A DNA stretch of 64,000 nt, taken from assembly GCF_000426825.1 (NCBI RefSeq), contig NZ_AUGC01000009.1:62001-126000 (forward strand), given 5' to 3'. This DNA is from Thermonema rossianum DSM 10300. GTDB lineage: Bacteria; Bacteroidota; Bacteroidia; Cytophagales; Thermonemataceae. Made by a program: the position numbers and the translations under genes. Of this stretch, positions 1-9,663 are shown piece by piece (position 1 is the first letter of the stretch; each line of letters begins with the position of its first letter). The notes below the pieces were generated by a model, which saw only the letters and a program-made list of their open reading frames with translations, was not told the DNA's origin and made no database searches.

Positions 1-1393
1 CATAGCGCCCGGGAGTGAGCACATAATCCAATTCAGCTACCCGCTCTATAGGCACAGAGGCGCAAAACCCTTTTATGTCTTCGTATTGGCGGGCTTCGAC
101 AGGCTCAGCCCGCCAGTTATGGTAGGTATCGGCTATTTTGCGTATATCTTCTTTTGAGAGTTCGCGCGTTCTTCGGTTTACCAAGTGCCCCATGTTGCGT
201 GCATCAATAAAGAGGATTTCCCCTTTTCTGTGGGTTTTGTTTTTGCGAATAAACCAAAGTGAAGCCGGTATTTGTGTATTTAAAAACAGTTTGGCAGGCA
301 GGTTGACGATGCAGTCTATCAAATCGTTTTCGATAAGGTTTTTACGAATGGCATATTCTTCTTTTTGTTTGGTTGTCAGCGAGCCTTTTGCCAATACAAA
401 ACCGGCAACGCCGTTGGGTGCCAGGTGATAGATAAAATGCTGTATCCATGCGTAGTTGGCATTGCCTACAGGCGGCACCCCGTATTGCCAGCGGGGGTCG
501 TTGCGCAAGAGTTCCCCGCTCCAGTCGCTCACGTTAAAAGGTGGATTGGCGATGATGAAATCGGCTTTGAGGTCAGGGTGGGCATCGTTCAAAAATGAGC
601 CTTCATTGTTCCATTTTACTTGCGAACTATCAATGCCCCTAATGGCAAGGTTCATTTTACACAGCCGCCAGGTGGTCTGGTTGCTCTCTTGCCCGTAAAT
701 GGAAATATCGTTGACCCTGCCTTGGTGCTCAATCACGAACTTTTCGGACTGTACAAACATACCGCCTGAGCCACAGCAAGGGTCAAACACCCGCCCTTTG
801 TATGGCTCAAGCATTTCTACCAACAGCTCTACCACACTGCGCGGTGTATAGAACTGACCGCCTTTTTTGCCTTCGGCAAGGGCAAATTCACCGAGAAAAT
901 ATTCAAATACATGCCCGAGGATATCGGCACTCCGGGCTTTGGCTTCTCCAAGCGCTATGTTTCCTATAAGGTCCACCAACTCGCCCAAGGCGGTAGGGTC
1001 AAGATTGGGACGTGCATACACTTTTGGCAATACGCCTTTCAAGGAAGGGTTTTCCTTTTCTATGGCGTCCATGGCATCGTCAATCATTTTGCCAATGGCA
1101 GGTTGCTTGGCGTTTGCCTGCAGGTAACTCCACCGTGCTTTCCCGGGTACAAAAAACACATTCTCGGCTTTGTATTCGTCTATATCTTCGGGGTCGGCAC
1201 CGGCATATTCCCCTTCGCCTTCTTTCAGTTTTGCATATAGTTCTTCGAAAGCGTCGGAGATGTACTTCAAAAATATCAACCCCAGTACCACATGTTTGTA
1301 TTCTGCTGCATCAATGTTTTTTCTGAGCTTGTCGGCAGCTTTCCATAGTTGCTTTTCCAGTGGTTCTTGCGTTTTTTTTGTCTTCTTTGCCAT
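1..1393 (-). CDS. hsdM: Type I restriction-modification methylase subunit HsdM (partial, C-terminus off window)
   Basis: N6-adenine DNA methyltransferase of a type I restriction-modification system. It would work with HsdS (specificity) and HsdR (cleavage), neither of which is in the window. About 464 residues are visible from ATG at 1393 to the left edge, with no internal stop. The N-terminal helical domain ([15 protein letters not shown], then [14 protein letters not shown]) is the usual HsdM_N. The SAM-binding motif [12 protein letters not shown], lies near residue 203-213, preceded by the typical [15 protein letters not shown]. The catalytic motif IV, NPPF, starts at residue 283. All key residues are intact, so an active enzyme is expected. 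hsdS or hsdR should follow beyond position 1 on the minus strand. Confidence 0.93.
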   Translation of the reverse strand, partial: MAKKTKKTQEPLEKQLWKAADKLRKNIDAAEYKHVVLGLIFLKYISDAFEELYAKLKEGEGEYAGADPEDIDEYKAENVFFVPGKARWSYLQANAKQPAIGKMIDDAMDAIEKENPSLKGVLPKVYARPNLDPTALGELVDLIGNIALGEAKARSADILGHVFEYFLGEFALAEGKKGGQFYTPRSVVELLVEMLEPYKGRVFDPCCGSGGMFVQSEKFVIEHQGRVNDISIYGQESNQTTWRLCKMNLAIRGIDSSQVKWNNEGSFLNDAHPDLKADFIIANPPFNVSDWSGELLRNDPRWQYGVPPVGNANYAWIQHFIYHLAPNGVAGFVLAKGSLTTKQKEEYAIRKNLIENDLIDCIVNLPAKLFLNTQIPASLWFIRKNKTHRKGEILFIDARNMGHLVNRRTRELSKEDIRKIADTYHNWRAEPVEARQYEDIKGFCASVPIERVAELDYVLTPGRY

Positions 1394-1533
1394 GAAGCTA
1401 TAAGTGATTTGGTTTATTTGAAGAGAAATTTAAGGCTTTTTAACCAAGGTTCAAAGGGAAATTCCGGCGCAAAGGGAGGAAAGGAAAGCGTCATCTTTCG
1501 TAAGACATACCTTCTCTTCGCCGGCCGGTCTGA

Positions 1534-2325
1534 CTACCACTCCACTGCCTTCCTTACCGTCTCCCATCGGTCTGCGCCCGGCACTTCGCAGTAGGTCTGT
1601 CTGTGTTGCTGCTTGTTGAGGGCAGCGCGTACATACTCCACGCGTTCTTTTGAAAGCGGGTGGGTGCTGAGCCATTCCGGCATTTCGGGCAAAGCGGCAT
1701 CCCCGGCAGCAAAGCGCTGCAGGATGCTTACCAAGCCTTGCGGGTCGATGCAGGCATTTTCGAGCAGGATAACGGCACGCAGGTCAGCCTCTTGCTCTGC
1801 CTCACGGCTAAAAGCATTGGACAAGAGCATGGCAGCCAGCCGGCTTATTTCGCTGCCGCCGCCTGCCGCCGCCAGTATCATCGTAATACCTGCCTCTTTG
1901 AGCAGCTTTTCCGATATGTGATTGAGTTGAATGTGAGCCATCTCATGTGCCAGCACCGCAGCGAACTCTTCGGGTGTATCGGTAAGGCGCAACAAGCCGG
2001 TAAATACCACCACATGCCCTCCCGGCAGTGCCACTGCATTGGGCTCGGGTGCATGCAATATGTGCAGATGAAGGCTGTCGGGGTCCATGCCGTTGGCTTC
2101 TGCAAGATGCTGCATGATGTCGCCGGTCATAGCTGTAAGCGTAGAATCCCGGGACTCTCTATACAGAGAACGCAGCTCTTCCCACAACAAGTCGCCCAGT
2201 TGGTTTTCCCAGCCTGCCCCCAAAGAGCGGCGGTCAGACAACAGCCCGTCTGCCATCAGCACCAGCAGGAAATATAACAAGGCAAGCCCTGCCAGCGCCC
2301 CGGCTGCTTTTACCGGCTTTTTCAT
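1534..2325 (-). CDS. M48 family zinc metalloprotease, membrane-anchored
   Basis: Zinc metallopeptidase of the M48 (Ste24/BepA/LoiP-like) family, expected to act on envelope proteins from the outer face of the inner membrane. 263 residues. Residues about 7-25 are a single hydrophobic anchor (GALAGLALLYFLLVLMADGLL). The zinc motif HEMAH is at residues 127-131, and the third ligand Glu lies in EQEAD near residue 179. A THPLSKERVEYV motif near the C-terminus is the typical M48 tail. I chose ATG at 2325 because it forms an ATGA overlap with the TGA stop of the upstream gene; a longer frame to 2382 would run into that gene. Translational coupling to the upstream membrane protein is likely. The substrate cannot be inferred. 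Confidence 0.88.
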   Translation of the reverse strand: MKKPVKAAGALAGLALLYFLLVLMADGLLSDRRSLGAGWENQLGDLLWEELRSLYRESRDSTLTAMTGDIMQHLAEANGMDPDSLHLHILHAPEPNAVALPGGHVVVFTGLLRLTDTPEEFAAVLAHEMAHIQLNHISEKLLKEAGITMILAAAGGGSEISRLAAMLLSNAFSREAEQEADLRAVILLENACIDPQGLVSILQRFAAGDAALPEMPEWLSTHPLSKERVEYVRAALNKQQHRQTYCEVPGADRWETVRKAVEW

Positions 2326-2786
2326 TTCTTTACGGTTTGCAGTCCCAGTATTTCGTCGCAGTAGTCGGCATAGAACCACCAACGCACATGCCTTTGCTTT
2401 GAGAGGTGATGCATCGTTATCAAAGTGGCTATAAACTCGCCTATGTTGAGCAACACAGCCAAGACCAAATAAGCAACGTAATATTTGTTTGCTTTCGCAT
2501 CGCTAAAAACAACCAACATGGTCCACCAAAAAGCCGCTGCATTCACAACAAAGAGAGTGAGTTGTGAAATCATGGCTTGCATGGCATGCCAGCGCACAAA
2601 AAGTGAGTCTTTGCGAAAAGAAAAAAAGAAAATAAGCGTAGCCAGCAGGTTCAATACAGGTAAAGGCAAGCCTGCCATCACCGCTACTATCGACATCATG
2701 TAGCCTTTTGCGGCAAGACTTGCCTCATCTTTGTGAACGTGAAGGGGAAAGGTAGTTACTTGAATCATTACTTCCCTTTTTTCCAT
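2322..2786 (-). CDS. Small multi-pass membrane protein, DUF4870/Tic20-like
   Basis: 154-residue membrane protein of unknown function with about three hydrophobic segments (near residues 33-55, 72-93 and 102-125). The stretch FVRWHAMQAMISQL resembles the R-x-H-x-x-Q-A signature of DUF4870/Tic20-like proteins, which is the only basis for the family name. Two starts are possible: ATG at 2786 (used here) and ATG at 2768 (MIQVTTF). Neither has a clearly placed Shine-Dalgarno sequence, as is common in Bacteroidota. Its stop overlaps the start of the M48 protease gene by four bases, and a TM2-domain gene lies 19 bases upstream, so the three probably form one transcript. Confidence 0.65.
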   Translation of the reverse strand: MEKREVMIQVTTFPLHVHKDEASLAAKGYMMSIVAVMAGLPLPVLNLLATLIFFFSFRKDSLFVRWHAMQAMISQLTLFVVNAAAFWWTMLVVFSDAKANKYYVAYLVLAVLLNIGEFIATLITMHHLSKQRHVRWWFYADYCDEILGLQTVKK

Positions 2787-2805
2787 TTAAGGTAAGCAAA
2801 AAGTA

Positions 2806-3168
2806 TTACTCACCCATCACTTCCATGAATAACTCAAAGTTTTTCTTGGCGGTATCTTCGGCACTGATGAACCAGTCAACCACGGTCCATATGCCCAAGC
2901 CCCCGCAGGTAATCAGTTTCAAAATACCGAAGGTCACGTCATTACGCATGAAGCGGTCCAAACCGAAGTAGCCGCCCACCAATGAGAAGATGGTGATGAC
3001 CGACGGGTCGTAAAATTTAGTTTCCATCAGGCGCTTCCAGTCGGCTTGTGTGCTCGATTCCAGCATGGAACGTATGGTTTCCAAGTCGCGGCTCAGGAAG
3101 TACCTGCCGTAAGTAACCATAAAAAGGTCAATCTGTTCCGGGGTGATAGGGTCTAAAAGGTCTCTCAT
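2806..3168 (-). CDS. TM2 domain-containing membrane protein
   Basis: 120-residue protein. The N-terminal ~55 residues are soluble and helical (MRDLLDPITPEQIDLFMVTY and on). The C-terminal half is a TM2 domain: two short membrane helices with the diagnostic GGYFGLDRFM turn and a GGLGIWTVVDWF second helix. TM2 proteins are widespread and small, and their function is not settled. ATG at 3168 is preferred because the longer frame to 3258 runs into the end of the upstream acyl-CoA dehydrogenase gene. It sits 37 bases downstream of that gene and 19 bases upstream of the DUF4870-like gene, all on the minus strand. Confidence 0.82.
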   Translation of the reverse strand: MRDLLDPITPEQIDLFMVTYGRYFLSRDLETIRSMLESSTQADWKRLMETKFYDPSVITIFSLVGGYFGLDRFMRNDVTFGILKLITCGGLGIWTVVDWFISAEDTAKKNFELFMEVMGE

Positions 3169-3205
3169 AGCAGTTTTTTTATTTTTTATGTTGCATAAAA
3201 ACATT

Positions 3206-4885
3206 TTAAAAATCCCAGGCAACGAGCCGGTGGGCATCGTGCACCGAAGGCATGGCAACAGGCTTTGTCAAAGCATGATGCCGGTAGTTCCAAGAAGCTG
3301 CCAGCCAAGGGGTGGCTTCACTTTGCTCCTGAATGAGCAGGCTCAGCGTGTAGAGTTGCGTCAGGCGCTCAAACAGATGCTTTGCCACCAGCTGGTTTTC
3401 ATTGCCTTCGGGCAGGTCTTTCATCTCTTTGAGCAGCTCATCCAGCTGATGCAAAAAAGGAAGCGCAGCCTCACCCTCTTGGCGGAAAGCAGTGGTCATT
3501 TCTTTGACCATCACTTCCAAACCATTCGACTTGGCAGCCGCCCGCAGCATGTCCAATATCATGATGTTGCCGGCACCCTCCCAGATAGGCAATACCAGCA
3601 CGTCACGCATCAGCTTAGGCATCACGCCGTCTTCTATGTAGCCAATGCCCCCCATCATCTCCATCGACTCCCGTATGATATAGACCGCTTCGAGGGCAGT
3701 GTATCGTTTTGCCATAGGAATCAACAAGCGTGCCAAATGGGCTTCGCTTTCGTTGCCGTTGTCGGCGGCATCCAATGCCCTGATTGCCCGCCAGGTGATA
3801 TAAAAGACAGCCTGATAGCGAGCGCCCAGCTCTACGAATTTATCATAAGCCAAGGGGTGCTCTATGAGTCGCTTGCCGAAAGTAGAGCGGTAGCAGGCAA
3901 ATTGATAAGCTTCGACAAGGGCACGACGGGCAAAGGCTGTGGCTGCCACTGCATTGTAGAGGCGCGAAAGATTGACCATCTCTGCCATCAACTTGAAGCC
4001 TTCCCCTTCTTTTCCTATGCGTTTGGCGAGGGTGTCGCGCATGATAATTTCGGCACTTGCCATGGAACGCACACCCAGCTTATCTTTCAGGCGCACCACT
4101 TCCATAGGGTTGCGCCCGCCGCCGGGCAACTGGGGTTCTATCAAAAACAGGGAAAGCCCACGCGTACCCTCCGATGGTGCCCCGGTACGTGCCAAAGCAA
4201 ATATGATTTGTGCATTGGCATTGCTGCAGAACCACTTTTCGCCGTTCAGGCGGTAATAGTTGTCCTTGCCGGGGGTTGCCTCCACCAAATTGGCACCCAC
4301 GTCGGAGCCGCCCGACTTCTCGGTAAGAAACATGGCGCCGGTATAAAGCTCTGCGGGCTTGTCGGTATAAACATGCGGCAGCAGGCGCTGTTTGTCTTCT
4401 TCTTCGCAGAAACGGTCAATCAAACGGGCAGCGCCATCGGTCATACACAAAGGGCAAGGGAGGCCGCCTTCTGCCATGGCATACAAGAAATAAGGAGCAA
4501 AACCTGCCAGGTGGCGCTCTTTTTGAAAGGCAGCCCGCAGCTTAGGATGCCACTTCACACGAAACATCTCCGAGCGAACGGCGATGCCTGTCAGTTGCCA
4601 ATAAGCAGGATGAAATTCGATTTCGAAAATGTCTTCTCCATAAAAATTGCGGCGCTTCAATACAGGTGGGTACTTATCGGCAGCAAGCGAGAGCGCATCC
4701 ATCACTTGCGCTGCCTGCTCTCCTATCCATTTCAGCTTGGGGGTCAGGTACTCGTTCAGCTGTGAAGAAAAGTATTTTTTCCAATAATGGGCAGCCATGC
4801 GGTCGCTTTCATAAAAATTTTGGCTGGGCAAAAAGCCGGAAGGCAGCACCCGGTTTTCTATACATTTTTTTGTGGAAGTACTCAT
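3206..4885 (-). CDS. AidB-like acyl-CoA dehydrogenase
   Basis: FAD-dependent acyl-CoA dehydrogenase of the large AidB-like branch. 559 residues, longer than the usual ~380-residue fatty-acid enzymes. The middle domain shows TEKSGGSDVGAN and the FAD-contacting stretch YYRLNGEKWFCSNANA. The C-terminal helical domain has the family signature MMGGIGYIEDGVMPKLMRD followed by WEGAGNIMILDMLR, which is typical of AidB and its relatives. Members oxidise acyl-CoA esters or, for AidB itself, bind DNA and are linked to alkylation resistance; substrate and role cannot be decided here. ATG at 4885 gives a full N-terminus. No electron-transfer flavoprotein genes are nearby. It may be the first gene of the minus-strand run down to 1534. 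Confidence 0.88.
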   Translation of the reverse strand: MSTSTKKCIENRVLPSGFLPSQNFYESDRMAAHYWKKYFSSQLNEYLTPKLKWIGEQAAQVMDALSLAADKYPPVLKRRNFYGEDIFEIEFHPAYWQLTGIAVRSEMFRVKWHPKLRAAFQKERHLAGFAPYFLYAMAEGGLPCPLCMTDGAARLIDRFCEEEDKQRLLPHVYTDKPAELYTGAMFLTEKSGGSDVGANLVEATPGKDNYYRLNGEKWFCSNANAQIIFALARTGAPSEGTRGLSLFLIEPQLPGGGRNPMEVVRLKDKLGVRSMASAEIIMRDTLAKRIGKEGEGFKLMAEMVNLSRLYNAVAATAFARRALVEAYQFACYRSTFGKRLIEHPLAYDKFVELGARYQAVFYITWRAIRALDAADNGNESEAHLARLLIPMAKRYTALEAVYIIRESMEMMGGIGYIEDGVMPKLMRDVLVLPIWEGAGNIMILDMLRAAAKSNGLEVMVKEMTTAFRQEGEAALPFLHQLDELLKEMKDLPEGNENQLVAKHLFERLTQLYTLSLLIQEQSEATPWLAASWNYRHHALTKPVAMPSVHDAHRLVAWDF

Positions 4886-4981
4886 GGGTTTGGTTCTTGG
4901 TATGTATACCGAATTTACACAATTTTTTCAAAAGAAAATACCAAAAAACAGTTGTTTGCCCGGTGGTGCGTGCGCAATAAA

Positions 4982-5008
4982 AAAAGCCGCCCGGGAAGGA
5001 CGGCTTTT
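4982..5008 (-). terminator. Rho-independent terminator after secDF
   Basis: Inverted repeat AAAGCCG-C-CC / GG-A-CGGCTTT around a short loop, located 35 bases after the secDF stop. Read on the minus strand the stem is followed by a run of seven T (CGGCTTTTTTTATT). The stem has one internal mismatch. Confidence 0.75.
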
Positions 5009-5042
5009 CATATTTATTTATAGAAGTGCAGACTTTCAGCGC

Positions 5043-8000
5043 TTATGCATTGCCTGCTGCTTCTTTGCCGGCTTTTTTCTTGGTAAAGTCATACACAATG
5101 GGGGTGGCTATGAACACCGAAGAGTAAGTACCGAAAACAACCCCCATCACTAAGGCAAAGGCAAAGCCACGCAGCACTTCGCCACCAAACAGCAACAGCA
5201 CAAACACTACCAAGAAGGTGGTGAGTGCCGTAATGATTGTACGGCTCAATGTTTGGTTGATGGCTTTGTTCAGCAGCTCGCGCAGGGGCAGGCTACCAAA
5301 CTCGGTGCGGTATTCGCGGATGCGGTCAAACACCACCACGGTATCGTTGATAGAGTAACCAATGATGGTGAGCATGGCTGCAATGAATACCTGATCGATT
5401 TCCAGAGAGAAGCCCAGCAAGTTGGCCAACTGATAGGTGGAAAGTACCACCAGGGCATCATGGAAGAGTGCTATCACGGCACCCAAGCTGTATTGCCACT
5501 CGCGGAAACGTATCAAGATATACAAGAAGATAACCACCAAAGATAACAAGACCGCTACTTGCGAAGTATTGCGTATGTCATCGGCAATGGTGGCCCCCAC
5601 TTTGTTTGAGCTCAGCACCTTTGGATTCAGCTCGCCGAACTGTGCCAAACCTTTTTCCAAGGCTTCCCGAACGGTTTGATCGGCTGTTTCGCTTTCATCG
5701 TCAATCAAGTAGCTGGTGGTGATTTTAAGACGGTTGTTGGCACCGAAGGCTTTTACTTCGGGCGCCTTGTTTTCGAACACGGGGGTTAAGGCAGCACGTA
5801 TATCCTGTGCCGATACGGCCTTGTCGAATTCTACCACATAAGAGCGGCCGCCTTTGAAGTCAACCCCCAAGTTGAAGCCGCCCATGATAAGGGTAGCTAC
5901 AATACCCAAAACAACCACTACTGAAGAGAAGGCATATGCCTTTTTGCGATTGGCAAGGAAGTCGAAGTTTTGAGCGTCGAGTTTTTCCGACACTTTACGG
6001 GTAAGGGCGGTGATGAAGTTGATGCGCGGTTTTTTACCATCGCCGGCAAGGTATTCTACCACCAAACGGGATACAAAGACAGAAGAGAATACCGAGCAAA
6101 CAATGCCTATTAACAGGATGATGGCAAAGCCCTGCACCGGGCCGGAACCAAAGATATAGAGAATCAAGCCGGTAAGGAAGGTAGTCACGTTGGCATCGAT
6201 GATAGAGCTCAGCGCCTTGGCATAGCCTTTTTCAATGGCTCCAACCAAAGGCAAGCCATGCTTCAACTCTTCGCGAATACGTTCATAAATCAGCACGTTG
6301 GCGTCCACTGCCATACCGATGGTAAGCACGATACCGGCAATACCGGGCAAGGTAAGCACAGCGCCCAAAGGTGCCAACACACCGAAAATAAACAAAAGGT
6401 TGATAAGCAAGGCGAAGTTGGCTACCCAACCGCTGCTGCCATAGTACATCGCCATGAAGGCAAGTACCAGCACAAAACCTAATACGATAGACAGGATACC
6501 CTGCTGAATAGACTCTTTACCCAAAGAAGGACCCACTACGGCTTCTTCTACGATGCGTACCGGTGCGGGCAGTTTGCCGGCTTTCAATACGTTTGCCAGG
6601 TCGGCCGCCTCTTCTACCGTAAAGTTGCCGGTAATGGACGAGTTGCCGCCGGTGATTTCGGCTTGCACCGTGGGGGCCGTATATACGTAGTTGTCGAGCA
6701 CGATGGCAATACGCTGTCCGATGTTTTCACCTGTAATTTTTGCCCATTTACGAGCCCCTTCGGCATTCATAGACATAGAGACAGCCGGACGTCCGTTCTC
6801 ATCATAATCGGGGCGTGCATCGGCAATCACATCGCCCTCGAGCAAGGGCTTGCCATCGCGTTGCGTTTCAATGAAGTAGAGTTCCAGCTTGCCGGCCAAT
6901 GGGTTGTTTGCACCGGTTTCGGGCTTGGCAGCCCACAAAATACGCACATTGGACGGGAAGAAAGCACGCACGGTTTCATCTTGCAAGATGCGATTCACCT
7001 CGGCGGTGTCTTCTACAGACACATACAAGCCGTAGCCGGTCAGCACAAAAAGTTTATCAAAGCGAGAACGCTCTATTTGCAATGAATCGGCGGCGGTGCT
7101 GTCGGCTTGCGCCTGTGCTTCTTCTGCTTTCAAAGAATCACTGCTTTCGAGCGAGTCGGCTTGTGCCACACCTGCAGAGTCGGCAGTTTCTTCGAACGGA
7201 TTGCTTACTTGTTCGTCTGTTTTTGTTTCCGCTTCAAACGGATTGGTGGCGTCTGTCTTGCTTTCGCTGTCTTCTATTTTCAGGTAGTCTCTTAGTTGCA
7301 ATAGTGAGAATTGCAATTCATTGAGCGGGTATACCCGGTAGAACTCCAGCTTGGCTACGCCGGAAAGTAGTTTTTTGGCACGCTCCGGGTTATCCACACC
7401 GGGCAATTCCACCTGAATACGCCCGCTGGCAGGCAGTTTTTGAATGGTGGGGTTGGCCACGCCGAACTTGTCAATACGGCGGCGCAATACTTCAAAGGCA
7501 CGATCTACCGCATTGTTGATTTCCTTGTTCAGATAAGCCACCACTTCTTCATCGCTCGAGTTGAAAGTGAGCTCTTTGTTGCCGGGATTGGCAAACAAGC
7601 GCGCCAAGTTGCCGTCGGGCTTTACTTCTTTGTAAGCCTCGGCAAAAAGGGTTCCGAAGGGGGCTTGACTGCTTTGCTGCTTCTGTTGCGCTAATTTCAG
7701 CGCTTTTTCAAAGTCTTCGGTTTTGGCTCTTGCCCCTGCCAAAGCCTTTACGATATCGGCGGGCGATACCTCAAGCACCAGGTGCATGCCCCCTTGCAGG
7801 TCAAGCCCCAGCGACAAAGCGCGCTTTTGCACGTCCTCGTAGGTAAACGAGCGGAATCCCAAATTGTAAACCGTCACGTTAGAGACGGAGTCAAGGTAAC
7901 GTTGCTTTAAAGAGAAATCGATATTTCCGTTGCTGTCGGTGGCATAAGCCTCTGCGTCACGCTGCACTTTATAGTGCACCAAAGTGAACGACAGATAATA

Positions 8001-8057
8001 GACCGACAGGATGCCCAGTATAATGGCTAACCATTTGATAGCTCCTTTTGCTGACAT
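5043..8057 (-). CDS. secDF: SecDF fusion, protein translocase subunit
   Basis: Proton-driven accessory translocase of the Sec pathway, an inner-membrane RND-fold protein that pulls secreted proteins out of SecYEG on the periplasmic side. 1004 residues with SecD and SecF fused, as is usual in Bacteroidota. SecD shows GLDLQGGMHLVLEV after the first membrane helix and the proton-path motif AVDANVLIYERIREE. SecF begins near residue 725 with LGVDFKGGRSYVVEFD and has SINDTVVVFDRIREY. Residues about 263-328, in the periplasmic P1 region, are an inserted acidic Ser/Ala/Asp-rich stretch with two NPFE repeats, probably disordered. The gene is monocistronic or last in the run from 9613, with a good terminator behind it. 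Confidence 0.97.
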   Translation of the reverse strand: MSAKGAIKWLAIILGILSVYYLSFTLVHYKVQRDAEAYATDSNGNIDFSLKQRYLDSVSNVTVYNLGFRSFTYEDVQKRALSLGLDLQGGMHLVLEVSPADIVKALAGARAKTEDFEKALKLAQQKQQSSQAPFGTLFAEAYKEVKPDGNLARLFANPGNKELTFNSSDEEVVAYLNKEINNAVDRAFEVLRRRIDKFGVANPTIQKLPASGRIQVELPGVDNPERAKKLLSGVAKLEFYRVYPLNELQFSLLQLRDYLKIEDSESKTDATNPFEAETKTDEQVSNPFEETADSAGVAQADSLESSDSLKAEEAQAQADSTAADSLQIERSRFDKLFVLTGYGLYVSVEDTAEVNRILQDETVRAFFPSNVRILWAAKPETGANNPLAGKLELYFIETQRDGKPLLEGDVIADARPDYDENGRPAVSMSMNAEGARKWAKITGENIGQRIAIVLDNYVYTAPTVQAEITGGNSSITGNFTVEEAADLANVLKAGKLPAPVRIVEEAVVGPSLGKESIQQGILSIVLGFVLVLAFMAMYYGSSGWVANFALLINLLFIFGVLAPLGAVLTLPGIAGIVLTIGMAVDANVLIYERIREELKHGLPLVGAIEKGYAKALSSIIDANVTTFLTGLILYIFGSGPVQGFAIILLIGIVCSVFSSVFVSRLVVEYLAGDGKKPRINFITALTRKVSEKLDAQNFDFLANRKKAYAFSSVVVVLGIVATLIMGGFNLGVDFKGGRSYVVEFDKAVSAQDIRAALTPVFENKAPEVKAFGANNRLKITTSYLIDDESETADQTVREALEKGLAQFGELNPKVLSSNKVGATIADDIRNTSQVAVLLSLVVIFLYILIRFREWQYSLGAVIALFHDALVVLSTYQLANLLGFSLEIDQVFIAAMLTIIGYSINDTVVVFDRIREYRTEFGSLPLRELLNKAINQTLSRTIITALTTFLVVFVLLLFGGEVLRGFAFALVMGVVFGTYSSVFIATPIVYDFTKKKAGKEAAGNA

Positions 8058-8184
8058 AGTCTATTTTTATTTTTTGGTTTTGATTGAATACAATACGGTG
8101 GGTAAAAAAGACAGACGCACCACAGGTGCATCCGGCGGCTCGCCAATGCATGCAGCCGGCTTCGTTCGAATGGAAAAAAGTGGC

Positions 8185-8577
8185 TTAGGGGGCGTTGACC
8201 ACCACAAAATACCGGAAGAGATACTCGTAGTATATCAGCCGGGGCGGAAAGTCGGGGAAAGCAATGCGCGTGCTCTCCGGTGAAGGAAGGCTGATGTTGA
8301 ACAGAAAAAGAAAAGGGTGTTTAAAATCGAAGCGCAAAACCGATAACACAGCCTTGTGGACGATGCCTTGCTCCCAACAGGCTTGGGAAGTATCCTCCCG
8401 GTCTGCCGGAGTGTCTTGACAAGCGCTACCGGTACCTACGGCTTGTCGCTGCTGCTCTGCCTGAGCGGGCAGGCTCCATGCATGGACCTGGCCGGCAGCC
8501 TGCCACAAGAAAAAGACAAGCAAGCCCCAGATATAGGCATAACGCGCAGCAGCAATATGTTTACGGACCGATTTCAC
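8185..8577 (-). CDS. Small secreted protein of unknown function
   Basis: 130-residue protein, not assigned to any family. Residues 1-34 form a plausible signal peptide: basic start (MKSVRKHIAAARY), hydrophobic core (IWGLLVFFLW) and a small-residue region near VHA. The mature part has two Cys (GSACQD and SQACWEQG, about 15 residues apart), which could form a disulfide, and ends with an aromatic hydrophobic stretch (RLIYYEYLFRYFVVVNAP). It lies 58 bases after the MoxR gene and 127 bases before secDF, all minus strand. A real gene is likely because its codon use resembles the neighbours and it fills the gap between two sure genes. It could also be a lineage-specific envelope protein. Confidence 0.6.
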   Translation of the reverse strand: MKSVRKHIAAARYAYIWGLLVFFLWQAAGQVHAWSLPAQAEQQRQAVGTGSACQDTPADREDTSQACWEQGIVHKAVLSVLRFDFKHPFLFLFNISLPSPESTRIAFPDFPPRLIYYEYLFRYFVVVNAP

Positions 8578-8635
8578 GCTGTATTTGTCATCAAACAGCG
8601 CGCAATTTATAGAATATCATTCAATCATTCAAATA

Positions 8636-9613
8636 TCAGGAAGCGTTGATGATTTCAAGGATTAAATCATCGACCGAAATATTTTCTGCTTGTGCTTCGA
8701 AGTTTAAAACAAAACGATGCCGCAATACAGGCAATGCCACAAACAGCAAATCTTCCTGCGCCAGCGAATAGCGCCCCGAAAGGAAGGCATGGGCTTTGGC
8801 TACACGCAACCAGGCTTGCCCGGCACGGGTACCTGCCCCCCATTGCACCCATCGTTTGATGCTCTTGTGGGTGGTACTTTGTGGGCGGCTCTCCAGCATG
8901 CAGCGATGAATCCACGCAATGAGGCTTTCATCCACGGCAATTTTTTGTACACAAGCCTGCGCCGCCAAAAAATCGTCGCGATTCATGACAGGCGCCGGCT
9001 CGTAAAAACTTTCGGTAGCCGTTTGGCGCAACACTTCCAGTTCGGCCTCTTGAGCCGGATATTCCATTTTTAAATACAGCAGAAAACGGTCAAGTTGCGC
9101 CTCGGGTAAAGGGTAGGTACCGGATTGCTCTATGGGGTTCTGAGTAGCCAGCAAGAAAAAAGGCGAAGGCAAAGGGTAGGTATTGCCGGCATAGGTAATG
9201 GCCCGCTCTTGCATGGCTTCCAACAGAGCCGCTTGTGTTTTTGGGGGTGTCCGGTTGATTTCGTCTGCCAGCAACAGGTTCGTGAACACAGGCCCCGGAC
9301 GAAACTCCACTTCCAGATTACCGCCGGGCAGTTGCCGTATCACCTCGGTACCTATGATGTCGGAAGGCATCAGGTCGGGCGTAAACTGAATGCGGTTGAA
9401 GTCCATCTGCATGGCCTGCGCCAGTGTTTTGACCAGCAGTGTCTTGGCTAAGCCGGGCACGCCTTCCAGAAGAGCATGTCCGCCTGCCAGCATGGCCGAA
9501 AGCACCAATTTGATGGTATCGTGTTGCCCAAGCACCACCTGATCGACTTCTGCCAGCAGCTTCCACAAACGCTCCTGCAGATACTTGACTTGTTGTTCAG
9601 TGGTCACGCTCAT
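8636..9613 (-). CDS. MoxR-family AAA+ ATPase
   Basis: AAA+ ATPase of the MoxR family; these act as chaperone-like machines, usually with VWA-domain partners, in maturation of envelope or enzyme complexes. 325 residues, normal length. Walker A GVPGLAKT at residues 51-58, Walker B LLADEIN with the DE pair at 117-118, sensor-1 LATQNP and the PEAQLDRFLL motif are all visible. Unlike the common MoxR-DUF58-VWA (Bat) operons, no DUF58 or VWA gene follows. A VWA protein at 42134-43252 and a BatA-domain protein at 54788-56821 lie elsewhere in the window and are possible partners, but this is only inference. Confidence 0.95.
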   Translation of the reverse strand: MSVTTEQQVKYLQERLWKLLAEVDQVVLGQHDTIKLVLSAMLAGGHALLEGVPGLAKTLLVKTLAQAMQMDFNRIQFTPDLMPSDIIGTEVIRQLPGGNLEVEFRPGPVFTNLLLADEINRTPPKTQAALLEAMQERAITYAGNTYPLPSPFFLLATQNPIEQSGTYPLPEAQLDRFLLYLKMEYPAQEAELEVLRQTATESFYEPAPVMNRDDFLAAQACVQKIAVDESLIAWIHRCMLESRPQSTTHKSIKRWVQWGAGTRAGQAWLRVAKAHAFLSGRYSLAQEDLLFVALPVLRHRFVLNFEAQAENISVDDLILEIINAS

Positions 9614-9663
9614 GATATTTTTTCAATTAAACGCCGGGCAGGGGCAATTGTTGTGCGGTGTCC

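Noticed and set aside
3143-4765. 540-codon plus-strand open frame
   Set aside because: Lies opposite the AidB-like acyl-CoA dehydrogenase, whose motifs are clear; the antisense translation has no family features.
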